A stretch of 34,694 nucleotides of DNA, taken from Paludibacteraceae bacterium (GTDB taxonomy: Bacteria > Bacteroidota > Bacteroidia > Bacteroidales > Paludibacteraceae). The notes beneath the pieces are model-generated. The model made no database searches, was not told the origin of the DNA, and saw nothing but the letters and a program-made list of their open reading frames with translations. The stretch is from the NCBI GenBank assembly GCA_017555595.1, contig JAFZGC010000125.1, positions 1 through 34,694 on the forward strand, in the 5' to 3' direction. The first letter of the stretch is position 1, and each line of letters starts with the position of its first letter. This document shows positions 27,757-34,594 of the stretch, one piece after another. Made by a program: the position numbers and the translations under genes.

Positions 27757-28569
27757 TCAGAATCTATACTGTATTACCTCCTCCAATCGCACATCTTTTA
27801 GTAGTACGCGCTTTTGCGTGTCTAAGAGGTATAATGTGGGCAGGGCTTTGATGTTGTATAGGTCTTGTTTGTCTATCTCTGGCGCATATACGCTGAGCCA
27901 TGCAGAGGGATATTGTGCTTTCTGCCACGCTTCTACCTCGTCGTCAATATACACTGCCACGACTTGCACACCTCTCTGCGCAAAATGAGCGTGTTGGCTC
28001 TCCAGTTGTTGTTTTACCCACTGACACTCCTCGCAATTTGGATCGTGGAAAAAGAGTAGAATATATGGGCTTTGTACGCCATATAAATGCCCTTCCTCGC
28101 CTGCTTGGGTTGTGAAAGGGAAATCCGCAGCATGTGTGCCCATACGATTCTTCTTCACCATCGTGTAATGCTTTTGGTAGCGCGGATTGGTGGTGTAATT
28201 CGCTAACTGATGCGTGGCAGCATATTGCAAGAATAGCAGATACTGTTCATCGTTGCGATAGGGCGAGTTAGGGTCGTAGAGGTACTTTTCTGCGAGTGTC
28301 AGAAACCGCGCTGTAGCATTGTTTTGCTCTGCTTTGGCAAGTAATGCACCAATCTGCTCTGCCTGTTGGGTAGGAGTTTGATGCTCCATACCCAACAAGA
28401 ACCGCGCAAATCGTTCCTCCGCTTCGCGGGATTCTACTGCTTGTTCATCTTCAAATGCAAATCCTTCCCACACGGAATACTGTGGCAGCAAGACCTGTGC
28501 GGCAATAGGGCTATTGGTCGGCAATAATCCGCAGAGAAATAGTGCAATATGTAGAAGAGATATCTTCAT
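27757..28569 (-). CDS. Secreted DUF5106/thioredoxin-like protein
   Basis: 270 residues, signal peptide about 1-24 (SPIAAQ). Residues about 60-150 resemble the helical DUF5106 domain (ATARFLTLAEKYLYDPNSPY, NDEQYLLFLQYAA). The C-terminal part is a thioredoxin fold with the redox pair Cys179 and Cys182 in FHDPNCEECQWV, and a cis-Pro motif ALPTLYLLD. It probably acts in the periplasm as a thiol-disulfide protein; reductant and targets are unknown. It starts 34 bases after the upstream AAA ATPase gene in the same direction, with no promoter between them, and may share its transcript. Confidence 0.85.
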   Translation of the reverse strand: MKISLLHIALFLCGLLPTNSPIAAQVLLPQYSVWEGFAFEDEQAVESREAEERFARFLLGMEHQTPTQQAEQIGALLAKAEQNNATARFLTLAEKYLYDPNSPYRNDEQYLLFLQYAATHQLANYTTNPRYQKHYTMVKKNRMGTHAADFPFTTQAGEEGHLYGVQSPYILLFFHDPNCEECQWVKQQLESQHAHFAQRGVQVVAVYIDDEVEAWQKAQYPSAWLSVYAPEIDKQDLYNIKALPTLYLLDTQKRVLLKDVRLEEVIQYRF

Positions 28570-28603
28570 TATAAATCCTATTCCGCTATCAATTACTCTT
28601 CCA

Positions 28604-29734
28604 TTAGATACTTTGCGCTAACCAAATTCCAAATAGTCGGTCATACACAGAGTAAGTACCTGATTCTTCGTAGATAAATTCTTTTTCTACCAATGTTTTT
28701 ATTGCACTACGTACCGAACTGCCTGCTGGCAAATGATACTTCGTGAGGAAAGTTCGATTATTTGGCTCTGACACGTTGCGTTCTTTGGCAATAGCTTTAA
28801 GTGTTTCTAATTGATTAGAAGTAAAGAGCCGACAATAATTCTGATACGTATATTCATTTTCATTTACCAAACACTCAATCACATTCTGTACTTCAGAAAT
28901 ACTTATCTGCGCCATACCTAATTCGTATAGTCGGTTCAAGACAGATTGAATATACCATGTATGCCCATATAGATTACTGTATAAGAAGTGGAATGCTTCT
29001 TGGGTAATCTCTTGTTGATGAGTGGCAAAATGTTTTGTTGCAAATTCAAAGTACTTTGTTTCTGGTATTTCTGAAATATGCATTGTTTGTGCACTTTGGA
29101 AGAATGCACGCTTGGCAGAGGAGAACATATCCATCATCATGTGCTTTTGACTACCTGCAAAGATAAAATGCACATTACGCATATGTTGGATATAACTTCG
29201 CAAAGTTTCTTCCACTTTATTGTCTGAATAGTATTGGATTTGTTGAAACTCATCTAATGCAACATACACGGGTTTATCAGCATGTTCCATATAATTAAAT
29301 ACTTGTTGCAGCGAGACTTCAGTTCGCGTTTCTACCATTGTCACTCCAATTTCGGGAGTTCCAGTAATAGGGTCACTACTAAATGAGAAGCGTAATGACT
29401 GTAATGCCTTCATGATGGATTCTCGCAGGGATGGAGAACCGCAATTGCCTATTACTGATTTGGCTAAACATTCTACAAATTCACGCAGGCAATTGGTTTT
29501 GTACAAATCAACATAGATGCAATATGCTTCTTGTTGAGGAACTTGTGCAAAAAGATGACCAATCAGTCCCGTTTTACCCATTCGTCGAGGACTAATCAGT
29601 ACTACATTTCGCTCATTTTGGAGTGCAGAATGTAATTGTGCAGTTTCTGTCTCACGGTCACAAAAATAGTTTTTTGATACATAACCGCTAATCAAAAACG
29701 GATTTTTAGGTGTCTTTTTATTCATATAATTCAT
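28604..29734 (-). CDS. AAA ATPase of the archaeal-type ATPase/STAND-like family
   Basis: 376 residues with no signal peptide. The N-terminus NYFCDRETETAQLHSAL matches the lead-in of this family, followed by Walker A SPRRMGKT (near 48-55) and Walker B PVYVALDEFQQ (near 152-162). A FAGSQKHMMMDMF sensor-like segment lies near 193, and the C-terminal part (about 290-376) looks like a winged helix (FLTKYHLPAGSSVRSAIKTLVEKEFI). Such proteins are frequent in Bacteroidales, often as several copies per genome, and their roles are mostly unknown. A second ATG lies at 29725. Its own promoter is at 29789-29819. No toxin or nuclease partner is adjacent. Confidence 0.88.
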   Translation of the reverse strand: MNYMNKKTPKNPFLISGYVSKNYFCDRETETAQLHSALQNERNVVLISPRRMGKTGLIGHLFAQVPQQEAYCIYVDLYKTNCLREFVECLAKSVIGNCGSPSLRESIMKALQSLRFSFSSDPITGTPEIGVTMVETRTEVSLQQVFNYMEHADKPVYVALDEFQQIQYYSDNKVEETLRSYIQHMRNVHFIFAGSQKHMMMDMFSSAKRAFFQSAQTMHISEIPETKYFEFATKHFATHQQEITQEAFHFLYSNLYGHTWYIQSVLNRLYELGMAQISISEVQNVIECLVNENEYTYQNYCRLFTSNQLETLKAIAKERNVSEPNNRTFLTKYHLPAGSSVRSAIKTLVEKEFIYEESGTYSVYDRLFGIWLAQSI

Positions 29735-29788
29735 TGATTACTATGGTATTATCATAATAGCAAAAAACATGTAGCAATTTTTTCGCTG

Positions 29789-29819
29789 CAAAGGTACTGA
29801 AAATCTTTTAATTATGCAA
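29789..29819 (-). promoter_or_regulatory. Promoter for the AAA ATPase gene
   Basis: On the minus strand TTG (29817-29819), 20 bases, TACCTTTG (29789-29796). The leader is about 50 bases. Confidence 0.8.
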
Positions 29820-29837
29820 GGTTTTGAACTATTTTTT

Positions 29838-29884
29838 ATGATTCCCGCAATGTTTTTTATGTAATTCTCTATGATTCCCGCAAT
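29838..29884. repeat. Pair of 14-base direct repeats
   Basis: ATGATTCCCGCAAT occurs at 29838-29851 and again at 29871-29884, a 33-base period, upstream of the ATPase promoter. No function is evident. The remaining bases to 29949 hold nothing recognisable. Confidence 0.7.
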
Positions 29885-29949
29885 TTTAGGTGGCTTAATT
29901 GCAAAAAAAACTTTAGGACTTCTCTATGCTTTCGGTAGGCAAAATGTGG

Positions 29950-30507
29950 TTATGGAAATGGCTTACGAGGTTTATATAATAATGGAGTGGAAAAATATTC
30001 GGCAGGATGCACATCTGAATCTATTTTTATTTCTTCCTTTTCTATGTATCTTAATATGCTATTCGAAACCGCAGTATCAGGATATGCCTTTCCCGCCATG
30101 CTGAACCACCGCAAATAATCTTTCAATATATAGACATCGGGATATATTTGCTGAAGCAAATCATGTCGATCCGCTATTTCATTGAATATCCTCTGTGATC
30201 GTTTCCACGGAGTACACATCACATGCTTATTATGATATGGATCTACATCTCTGTTATGAACATAGCGACGCGAAATAGCATATCTAAGTACAACTACCAA
30301 TTCTTCATCGGTAGCGTTACTCAATAAACTATCAAATCGTTTGCGTTCTGCACCATACCCATCATAATACTTTTCTTCTTGGATAGGGCAATCTGTATTC
30401 TTCGACTGTTCTACCATTAGGCTAATAGCAGTAATCAGAAACAGTATCACATTCCAACCCACGATACTAATGATAACAATTAGTAATGTCTTATATTTTT
30501 GTTTCAT
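29950..30507 (-). CDS. Unknown protein with one N-terminal membrane helix
   Basis: 185 residues. A single hydrophobic segment (about 7-33, LLIVIISIVGWNVILFLITA) follows a short basic N-terminus, so it is a signal anchor with the rest probably outside the cytoplasm. The soluble part is charged and rich in Tyr and Arg (GYGAERKRFDSLLSNATDEE, RRYVHNRDVDPYHNKH). No family was recognised. The ATG overlaps by three bases the stop of an upstream open stretch that resembles the start of an ATPase gene. A promoter lies 178 bases upstream at 30685-30715. It is more likely a real gene than not, given its signal anchor and clean codon use, but it has no supporting homology. Confidence 0.6.
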   Translation of the reverse strand: MKQKYKTLLIVIISIVGWNVILFLITAISLMVEQSKNTDCPIQEEKYYDGYGAERKRFDSLLSNATDEELVVVLRYAISRRYVHNRDVDPYHNKHVMCTPWKRSQRIFNEIADRHDLLQQIYPDVYILKDYLRWFSMAGKAYPDTAVSNSILRYIEKEEIKIDSDVHPAEYFSTPLLYKPRKPFP

Positions 30508-30620
30508 AAGTTTCTTATTGTTTTTTGATTGAAATTATGATTGGATTTCTTGTTGCTATACAAGCGATTAAGCTCATCTGCTTCTCTTGTTCTTCCTATT
30601 AATTTTCCATAAAAAGTTGT
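30504..30620 (-). pseudogene. Apparent remnant of an AAA ATPase gene N-terminus
   Basis: On the minus strand an open stretch reads FYGKLIGRTREADELNRLYS and then NKKSN before leaving the family pattern and ending in a TGA at 30504-30506. In many Bacteroidales ATPases the protein begins with an IGR..E...LN.LY.SKKSE pattern just before the Walker A loop. Here no in-frame ATG precedes the stretch and the Walker region is missing, so it looks like a decayed fragment left in the leader of the downstream gene. The resemblance is judged by eye over about 25 residues. Confidence 0.35.
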
Positions 30621-30684
30621 TTTATTCCGCTACGAAACATATTTTTACTAATTCGTGGCGGATTATCTCGCTGTTTTTGCGCCG

Positions 30685-30715
30685 CAAAGGTACAAGAAAA
30701 AATGTATATGTGCAA
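30685..30715 (-). promoter_or_regulatory. Promoter upstream of the unknown membrane protein
   Basis: On the minus strand TTG (30713-30715), 20 bases, TACCTTTG (30685-30692). It implies a leader of about 170 bases that contains the ATPase-like remnant. The stretch 30716-30857 shows no gene. Confidence 0.7.
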
Positions 30716-30857
30716 GCAAAGCGAGTATTATTTTCAAAAAAGATAGTTTTTTCTATCACGCAAGAAAAAAGTGGCGAAATTGATAATTTTTTGTTTAATT
30801 TCGTCGCTAAAGTGTAGGATTTGCTCGCAAATCGCAATGTAGGCTATTCGTTCTAAA

Positions 30858-30905
30858 GAAGTGGGCTTTTCGCCCACTTCCTTAACAATCGACCGCCTAT
30901 GGCGG
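30858..30905 (-). terminator. Double-hairpin terminator after the DUF1566 lipoprotein gene
   Basis: On the minus strand, just after the stop, a small hairpin (ACCGCC, ATA, GGCGGT; about 30892-30906) is followed by a strong one (GAAGTGGGC, five-base loop, GCCCACTTC; 30858-30880) and a short T run. Confidence 0.7.
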
Positions 30906-30919
30906 TAATAGTTAAATGG

Positions 30920-32833
30920 TTAATCTTCTTTTCTAATACAACGCACATATTTGTGAAAGTCCTTATCCTCGGACTCTAGATCACCATCGTAGAAACTCTG
31001 GAAATACGCGTAGTCTTCACTCTCAGCCGTACTACTCCAATACTCACTATTATGGTAACCAGTGGTGAAGCCCCCAATCTGACTTCTATGAATATACATT
31101 GTATTTAGCACATCTTTTGAAGGTAATACCCAATCCGAATAACCTCCGTAGGTTAAATTGTCACAAGCATTTATCGCTTGGTACCATGACATATGAGAAT
31201 CGAAAGCTGGATGCACCCGATAAGTATAAGCATTATGACGAAATGTAGGCAAAGCAATATAGGCTGTATAATCAGGATGCTCTAACTTAATCGTGGTACC
31301 ATACGAAATAGAAGCACTACTTTTGGCGTATGCACGCACATAGAAAATTCCTTGAGTTAATCCACTTATTGTTACTTGTTTTTCAAATTGCGCAGAAGAA
31401 GTTTTTGCTACTGTCACTTTTGTAACACTTGAATCGTCCAAAGTTGGATTTTGTATCTTAGCATAAATGAATCCGCGTTCCGTATATTCAGGATCGCCTG
31501 CATTGGTAATCTTTCCGATACAATAAGCACTTGTATTGCTTTTTATCTCCACCGATACTGTTGTAACCTGTGGCGAAATCGCCTTAAAATCAGCCACTTT
31601 CTCCTCGCCATACGCAGTACCTTGTGTATTGGTAGCGTATGCGCGAACATAGTAAACATTACCGACTTGCAGATTAGAAGCATTTGCAGAAAATTCACCT
31701 GTACCTTTGCCTGCTGCTACAATTTTTGTATCACTACCTACCATAGGGTTATGCGTAGTAGCATATACAAATCCGCGTTCTGTATAGTTAGGTTCGCCCG
31801 CATCCACAATCGTACCATGGAAAGTCGCACGTCCATTTGTACGAGAAATATCCGTTACGGTTTGTGTCGTCACTTGTGGCAAAGCGTCAGAAGGTGTAAA
31901 CGACACTTCATTCGTGCTATACGCCTCTTTACCTGCATTGATGGCGTAAGCACGAACATAGTAGGTTTTGCCTTTTGTCAATCCTGATACTGTAGCGGAA
32001 TAGGTTTTGCTATTGGTCAATGTGGAAGTTATTTTCTGAATACAACTACCTAAAGTAGGCATAGAGGATTCCGAATATACAAAACCGCGCTCGCTATACT
32101 TGGGGCTACCGTCTGTCAATATCTCGCCATTGAGGGTGGCAGTAGTTGTTTTTACATTGGTAGCCGCCAAAGTGTTGAGTGTGGCGAGAATAGGACCTGT
32201 CGCAGTTATTGTCAATTGTTTGCTACCGTTATTAGAGGTAATATGTGCAGTAGTCGTATTCTCTCCACTCTTGAGTTTAGTTCTATCAATCGTCACAATC
32301 AATGATTGAGTAGCACCAGCGGAAAGTACGCCTTCAATCTTACTGACAGATTTAATCCAATCCGCTGTAACGGTAATCTGCCACTCCAATGATTCTGTAC
32401 CATCATTGAACAAACTAAATGAACGCGCTACATCATCAATCGCACTACCAAAATCCAATGTGCTGATTTCTTGGCGATTGTCATCTACCACCTTCAACGC
32501 AGGAGGCAGTTTCTCTATCTGTACATCGCCTTTAGCTTGTTGTCCTGGCTTCACTTCGATGGTGCTACTTACGCCATCAAGATAACCAGTTTTGGTAATA
32601 ATCAAAGTGTATTTGCCAGGGTCTAATTCCGTAAACTCGAATTGACCTTCGCTGCCCGTCACGGTTTTTAGTCCGCTTGGACTCAATTCTACACCTGCCG
32701 ACTTAATTGGTTCACCAGTGGCTTTGTCCACCACCGTGCCATAAATACTGCCAGGCAATTCCTCTGGCGCACATGCTTGGTAAATGCCACAAACGAGTAG
32801 CAGACCAAGGAGAAGATAGAATGATTTTTTCAT
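30920..32833 (-). CDS. Modular lipoprotein: regulatory-like domain, BACON-like domain, three Fn3-like repeats, DUF1566-type C-terminus
   Basis: 637 residues. Lipobox YQAC near Cys21. Residues about 28-108 are a carboxypeptidase-regulatory-like beta-sandwich (YGTVVDKATGEPIKSAGVEL), closely similar to the next upstream protein. Residues about 110-212 look BACON-like (WIKSVSKIEGVLSAGATQSL). Three fibronectin-III-like repeats follow, each with a YSERGFVY or YTERGFVYA signature and a YYVRAYA strand. The last 105 residues resemble DUF1566/Fib_succ_major (YGGYSDWVLPSKDVL, EYWSSTAESEDY, YVRCIRKED), a fold of the C-type-lectin kind. It is probably a surface-exposed binding protein. It is last of a minus-strand run with the 32898 and 33270 genes, and a double hairpin follows it. 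Confidence 0.88.
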   Translation of the reverse strand: MKKSFYLLLGLLLVCGIYQACAPEELPGSIYGTVVDKATGEPIKSAGVELSPSGLKTVTGSEGQFEFTELDPGKYTLIITKTGYLDGVSSTIEVKPGQQAKGDVQIEKLPPALKVVDDNRQEISTLDFGSAIDDVARSFSLFNDGTESLEWQITVTADWIKSVSKIEGVLSAGATQSLIVTIDRTKLKSGENTTTAHITSNNGSKQLTITATGPILATLNTLAATNVKTTTATLNGEILTDGSPKYSERGFVYSESSMPTLGSCIQKITSTLTNSKTYSATVSGLTKGKTYYVRAYAINAGKEAYSTNEVSFTPSDALPQVTTQTVTDISRTNGRATFHGTIVDAGEPNYTERGFVYATTHNPMVGSDTKIVAAGKGTGEFSANASNLQVGNVYYVRAYATNTQGTAYGEEKVADFKAISPQVTTVSVEIKSNTSAYCIGKITNAGDPEYTERGFIYAKIQNPTLDDSSVTKVTVAKTSSAQFEKQVTISGLTQGIFYVRAYAKSSASISYGTTIKLEHPDYTAYIALPTFRHNAYTYRVHPAFDSHMSWYQAINACDNLTYGGYSDWVLPSKDVLNTMYIHRSQIGGFTTGYHNSEYWSSTAESEDYAYFQSFYDGDLESEDKDFHKYVRCIRKED

Positions 32834-32854
32834 TGTTGTAGATTATTGCGTTGA

Positions 32855-32877
32855 GCGCGAACAATGTTGGTTCGCGC
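32855..32877 (-). other. Strong intercistronic hairpin
   Basis: GCGCGAAC, seven-base loop, GTTCGCGC: a perfect eight-base-pair GC-rich stem between the small lipoprotein gene and the large one. No T run follows. It may limit read-through or stabilise the upstream message. Confidence 0.6.
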
Positions 32878-32897
32878 AAATGTTGTTTGTGTTGTCT

Positions 32898-33230
32898 TTA
32901 TTTTTTTATCTCCATCGTAATCGTTACATCCGTTGTCTCTCCTGCAATAGCATTTACCAACTTACGGTTAGTGCTATAGCCAGTTTTCATCACGGTAATC
33001 GTGTATTGCACAGCATCCACTTCTGCAAACTCGAAGCGTCCATCTGCACCCGTCACCATATTTTTACTTGAGGGGCTGAGTTGTACCGATACACCCTCTA
33101 TCGGTTCCATCGTTGTCGCATCTACCACCGTACCACTCACTGTAGCAAATACCTCGTATGTCACAGGTTCACAGCCTACTATTGTCAGCAATGCTAATAG
33201 CAATGCACAAAAAGTTATTCGTTTCATCAT
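32898..33230 (-). CDS. Small lipoprotein with a single carboxypeptidase-regulatory-like domain
   Basis: 110 residues. Signal sequence ending in lipobox TIVGC (near Cys20). The remainder is one beta-sandwich domain (GTVVDATTMEPIEGVSVQLS, MVTGADGRFEFAEVDA, YTITVMKTGY). It aligns closely with residues about 30-85 of the following lipoprotein, so the two arose by duplication. Two ATGs in tandem (33230, 33227) offer the start. The upstream gene ends 39 bases before it. It is probably an envelope lipoprotein; no further function is suggested. Confidence 0.85.
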   Translation of the reverse strand: MMKRITFCALLLALLTIVGCEPVTYEVFATVSGTVVDATTMEPIEGVSVQLSPSSKNMVTGADGRFEFAEVDAVQYTITVMKTGYSTNRKLVNAIAGETTDVTITMEIKK

Positions 33231-33269
33231 AATTGTCCCTAATTGTCTTATAAGTTGTCTTTGTTGTCT

Positions 33270-34076
33270 TTAGAAATTTACTACCGCTGCTACACCGCCA
33301 CTCTCATAATCTGCGTATGGCGTTAAACGCAACTCAGCTGTACCCAATGGTATTTGTGTCTTTCCTTTTGCCACCATACCATCTATCACATTCCATACAT
33401 ACACCGCTGCCACACAACCTATGCCCACATTGCGACTAATCTGACAGATATTCGCATTCTGCGCATAGCGTTGTTTTAATGTGCTGTTGTGTGTCATGCT
33501 TATCTGTTGTGCATAGTATCGTTGCAGACATTCAGCAGCCACTACGCCACCGACCAATACCACTTCGCTCACGATAAACGCAGTACCTTTGCCCACGCTG
33601 CCTTTCTTTATCTGCGCCAAGCCAGGCACAAACGAATGTCCAATATATTGGCTCTTGGCTAATTGGTTGCACTGGGTGAAAGGGGTAAAGTGGGCTGTTC
33701 TGTTGCCTGCTGCTGCCACTTGGCATAGCACATATACCACATACTGACTGCCCTCGCGTTGTACATATTCGCACACTTTATTCACGGGCACATTCATTGC
33801 CTCGGAAGTTTCACCATAGTTGCTGCCGTTGGATATAGCAGCATTGATACTGGCTAAATCTATCGCTAATGCCAAACGCTCAATGGTACTGCGATAAACC
33901 AATCCCATAGCGCGATTGCGTGCTTCCATCTCGGTTGTACCTACACCGCGTTCTACTACATACAGATAACTGTCGTTGGCTGGGCGTGGGGTTTGCAACA
34001 CCCATTGAGGCATCTCCTGCGCGCAGATTGCCATTTGCGCTGCTACTAAAAGCAGCAAAAATAATAGTTTCTTCAT
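33270..34076 (-). CDS. Secreted/membrane protein with LPP20-like N-terminal domain, paralogue of the 13207 gene
   Basis: 268 residues, signal peptide about 1-19 (AICAQ). Residues about 20-130 (PQWVLQTPRPANDSYLYVVE, RAMGLVYRSTIERL, VPVNKVCEYV, YVVYVLCQVAAAG) match the N-terminal domain of the 833-residue protein at 13207 in order and spacing. Residues about 140-268 differ: FVPGLAQIKKGSVGKGTAFI and two hydrophobic stretches resemble the small membrane domain (DUF5683-like) of other Bacteroidota proteins. No catalytic motif is visible. The only promoter of the standard type upstream is that of the candidate ncRNA (34464-34494), so expression may depend on read-through. Confidence 0.8.
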   Translation of the reverse strand: MKKLLFLLLLVAAQMAICAQEMPQWVLQTPRPANDSYLYVVERGVGTTEMEARNRAMGLVYRSTIERLALAIDLASINAAISNGSNYGETSEAMNVPVNKVCEYVQREGSQYVVYVLCQVAAAGNRTAHFTPFTQCNQLAKSQYIGHSFVPGLAQIKKGSVGKGTAFIVSEVVLVGGVVAAECLQRYYAQQISMTHNSTLKQRYAQNANICQISRNVGIGCVAAVYVWNVIDGMVAKGKTQIPLGTAELRLTPYADYESGGVAAVVNF

Positions 34077-34113
34077 TGTTGTATAGTATTTTCAATTAGT
34101 CGAATAAGGGTAC

Positions 34114-34147
34114 AAAAAAAGCGCGGAACTTGCCTTTTGCCAGTTCC
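34114..34147 (-). terminator. Intrinsic terminator of the candidate ncRNA
   Basis: On the minus strand GGAACT ... AGTTCC with an inner GC pair set and an AAAA loop, followed by GCGC and seven T residues. It sits directly after the closing helix of the folded RNA. Confidence 0.75.
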
Positions 34148-34457
34148 ACGTTATGAGGCTGTCGCATTGCCTTGGAATTTAGAACCGACAACGCGAAGCC
34201 CACGCCGAATATAAAATATACTCTCGTGCTACAATAGTTAAGGTACGCGTGTGCGCATACGTATATACGCAAAAGACGTACCATAATAGGCACAAGAGGG
34301 ATAATCTTATATCCCGTAGGACATCTATCGTTGCTAAGTCCTGAAATTCCCTGAAACTTGCGACATTTCATAACGTCAGAACAGAGCGCAATAAACGCCT
34401 TTTAAATATGTCTGCAAAACCCTCCGCCGATGCGCAGACATCCCTTCGTTGGGTTTC
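34114..34457 (-). ncRNA. Candidate structured non-coding RNA of about 340 nt
   Basis: No protein gene is supported here, but the minus strand folds well. A 5' hairpin pairs 34434-34441 with 34408-34415 (eight pairs). Long-range helices join 34369-34376 to 34148-34155 (eight), 34359-34365 to 34160-34166 (seven) and 34344-34350 to 34174-34180 (seven). Inside lie a hairpin 34298-34303/34310-34315 and a two-part hairpin 34242-34247/34277-34282 with an inner eight-pair stem and tetraloop. A standard promoter precedes it and an intrinsic terminator follows, so it is probably a free-standing RNA. A long rod with internal loops recalls 6S-type RNAs or Rfam Bacteroidales motifs, but this was not tested. 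RNase P RNA and tmRNA signatures are absent. Confidence 0.6.
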
Positions 34458-34463
34458 GCGCTG

Positions 34464-34494
34464 CAAAGGTACAATATTTTTTTGAATTGCACAA
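34464..34494 (-). promoter_or_regulatory. Promoter for the candidate ncRNA
   Basis: On the minus strand TTG (34492-34494), 20 bases, TACCTTTG (34464-34471). The expected start is near 34457, just before the first hairpin. Confidence 0.75.
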
Positions 34495-34495
34495 A

Positions 34496-34520
34496 AAAAA
34501 TCGCCGAAAAAGCGATTTTT
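34496..34520. terminator. Bidirectional terminator-like hairpin
   Basis: AAAAATCGC, seven-base loop, GCGATTTTT: a perfect nine-base-pair stem flanked by A and T runs on both sides, directly upstream of the ncRNA promoter. It may insulate the RNA from transcription on the far side. Confidence 0.6.
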
Positions 34521-34594
34521 AGTTTATCCAATTTTAATTCCTTGCTTTTGGAGCTGTCCCATCCTGAAAAAGGTTTACACATAAAACAATAAAA

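Noticed and set aside
28604-30507. Toxin-antitoxin or phage-defence pair (ATPase plus unknown membrane protein)
   Set aside because: The genes have separate promoters, no effector motif is visible and no mobile element borders them.
30622-30837. 71-codon minus-strand frame between the membrane protein and the DUF1566 lipoprotein
   Set aside because: It runs through the promoter at 30685-30715 and has no recognisable features.
34096-34371. 91-codon minus-strand open frame across the structured RNA
   Set aside because: Its residues show no domain, its ends fall inside helices, and the segment has its own promoter and terminator that fit an RNA gene.
34114-34457. RNase P RNA or tmRNA
   Set aside because: No P4-type GAGGAAAGTCC core, no tRNA-like ends and no tag-peptide frame ending in an Ala-rich sequence.
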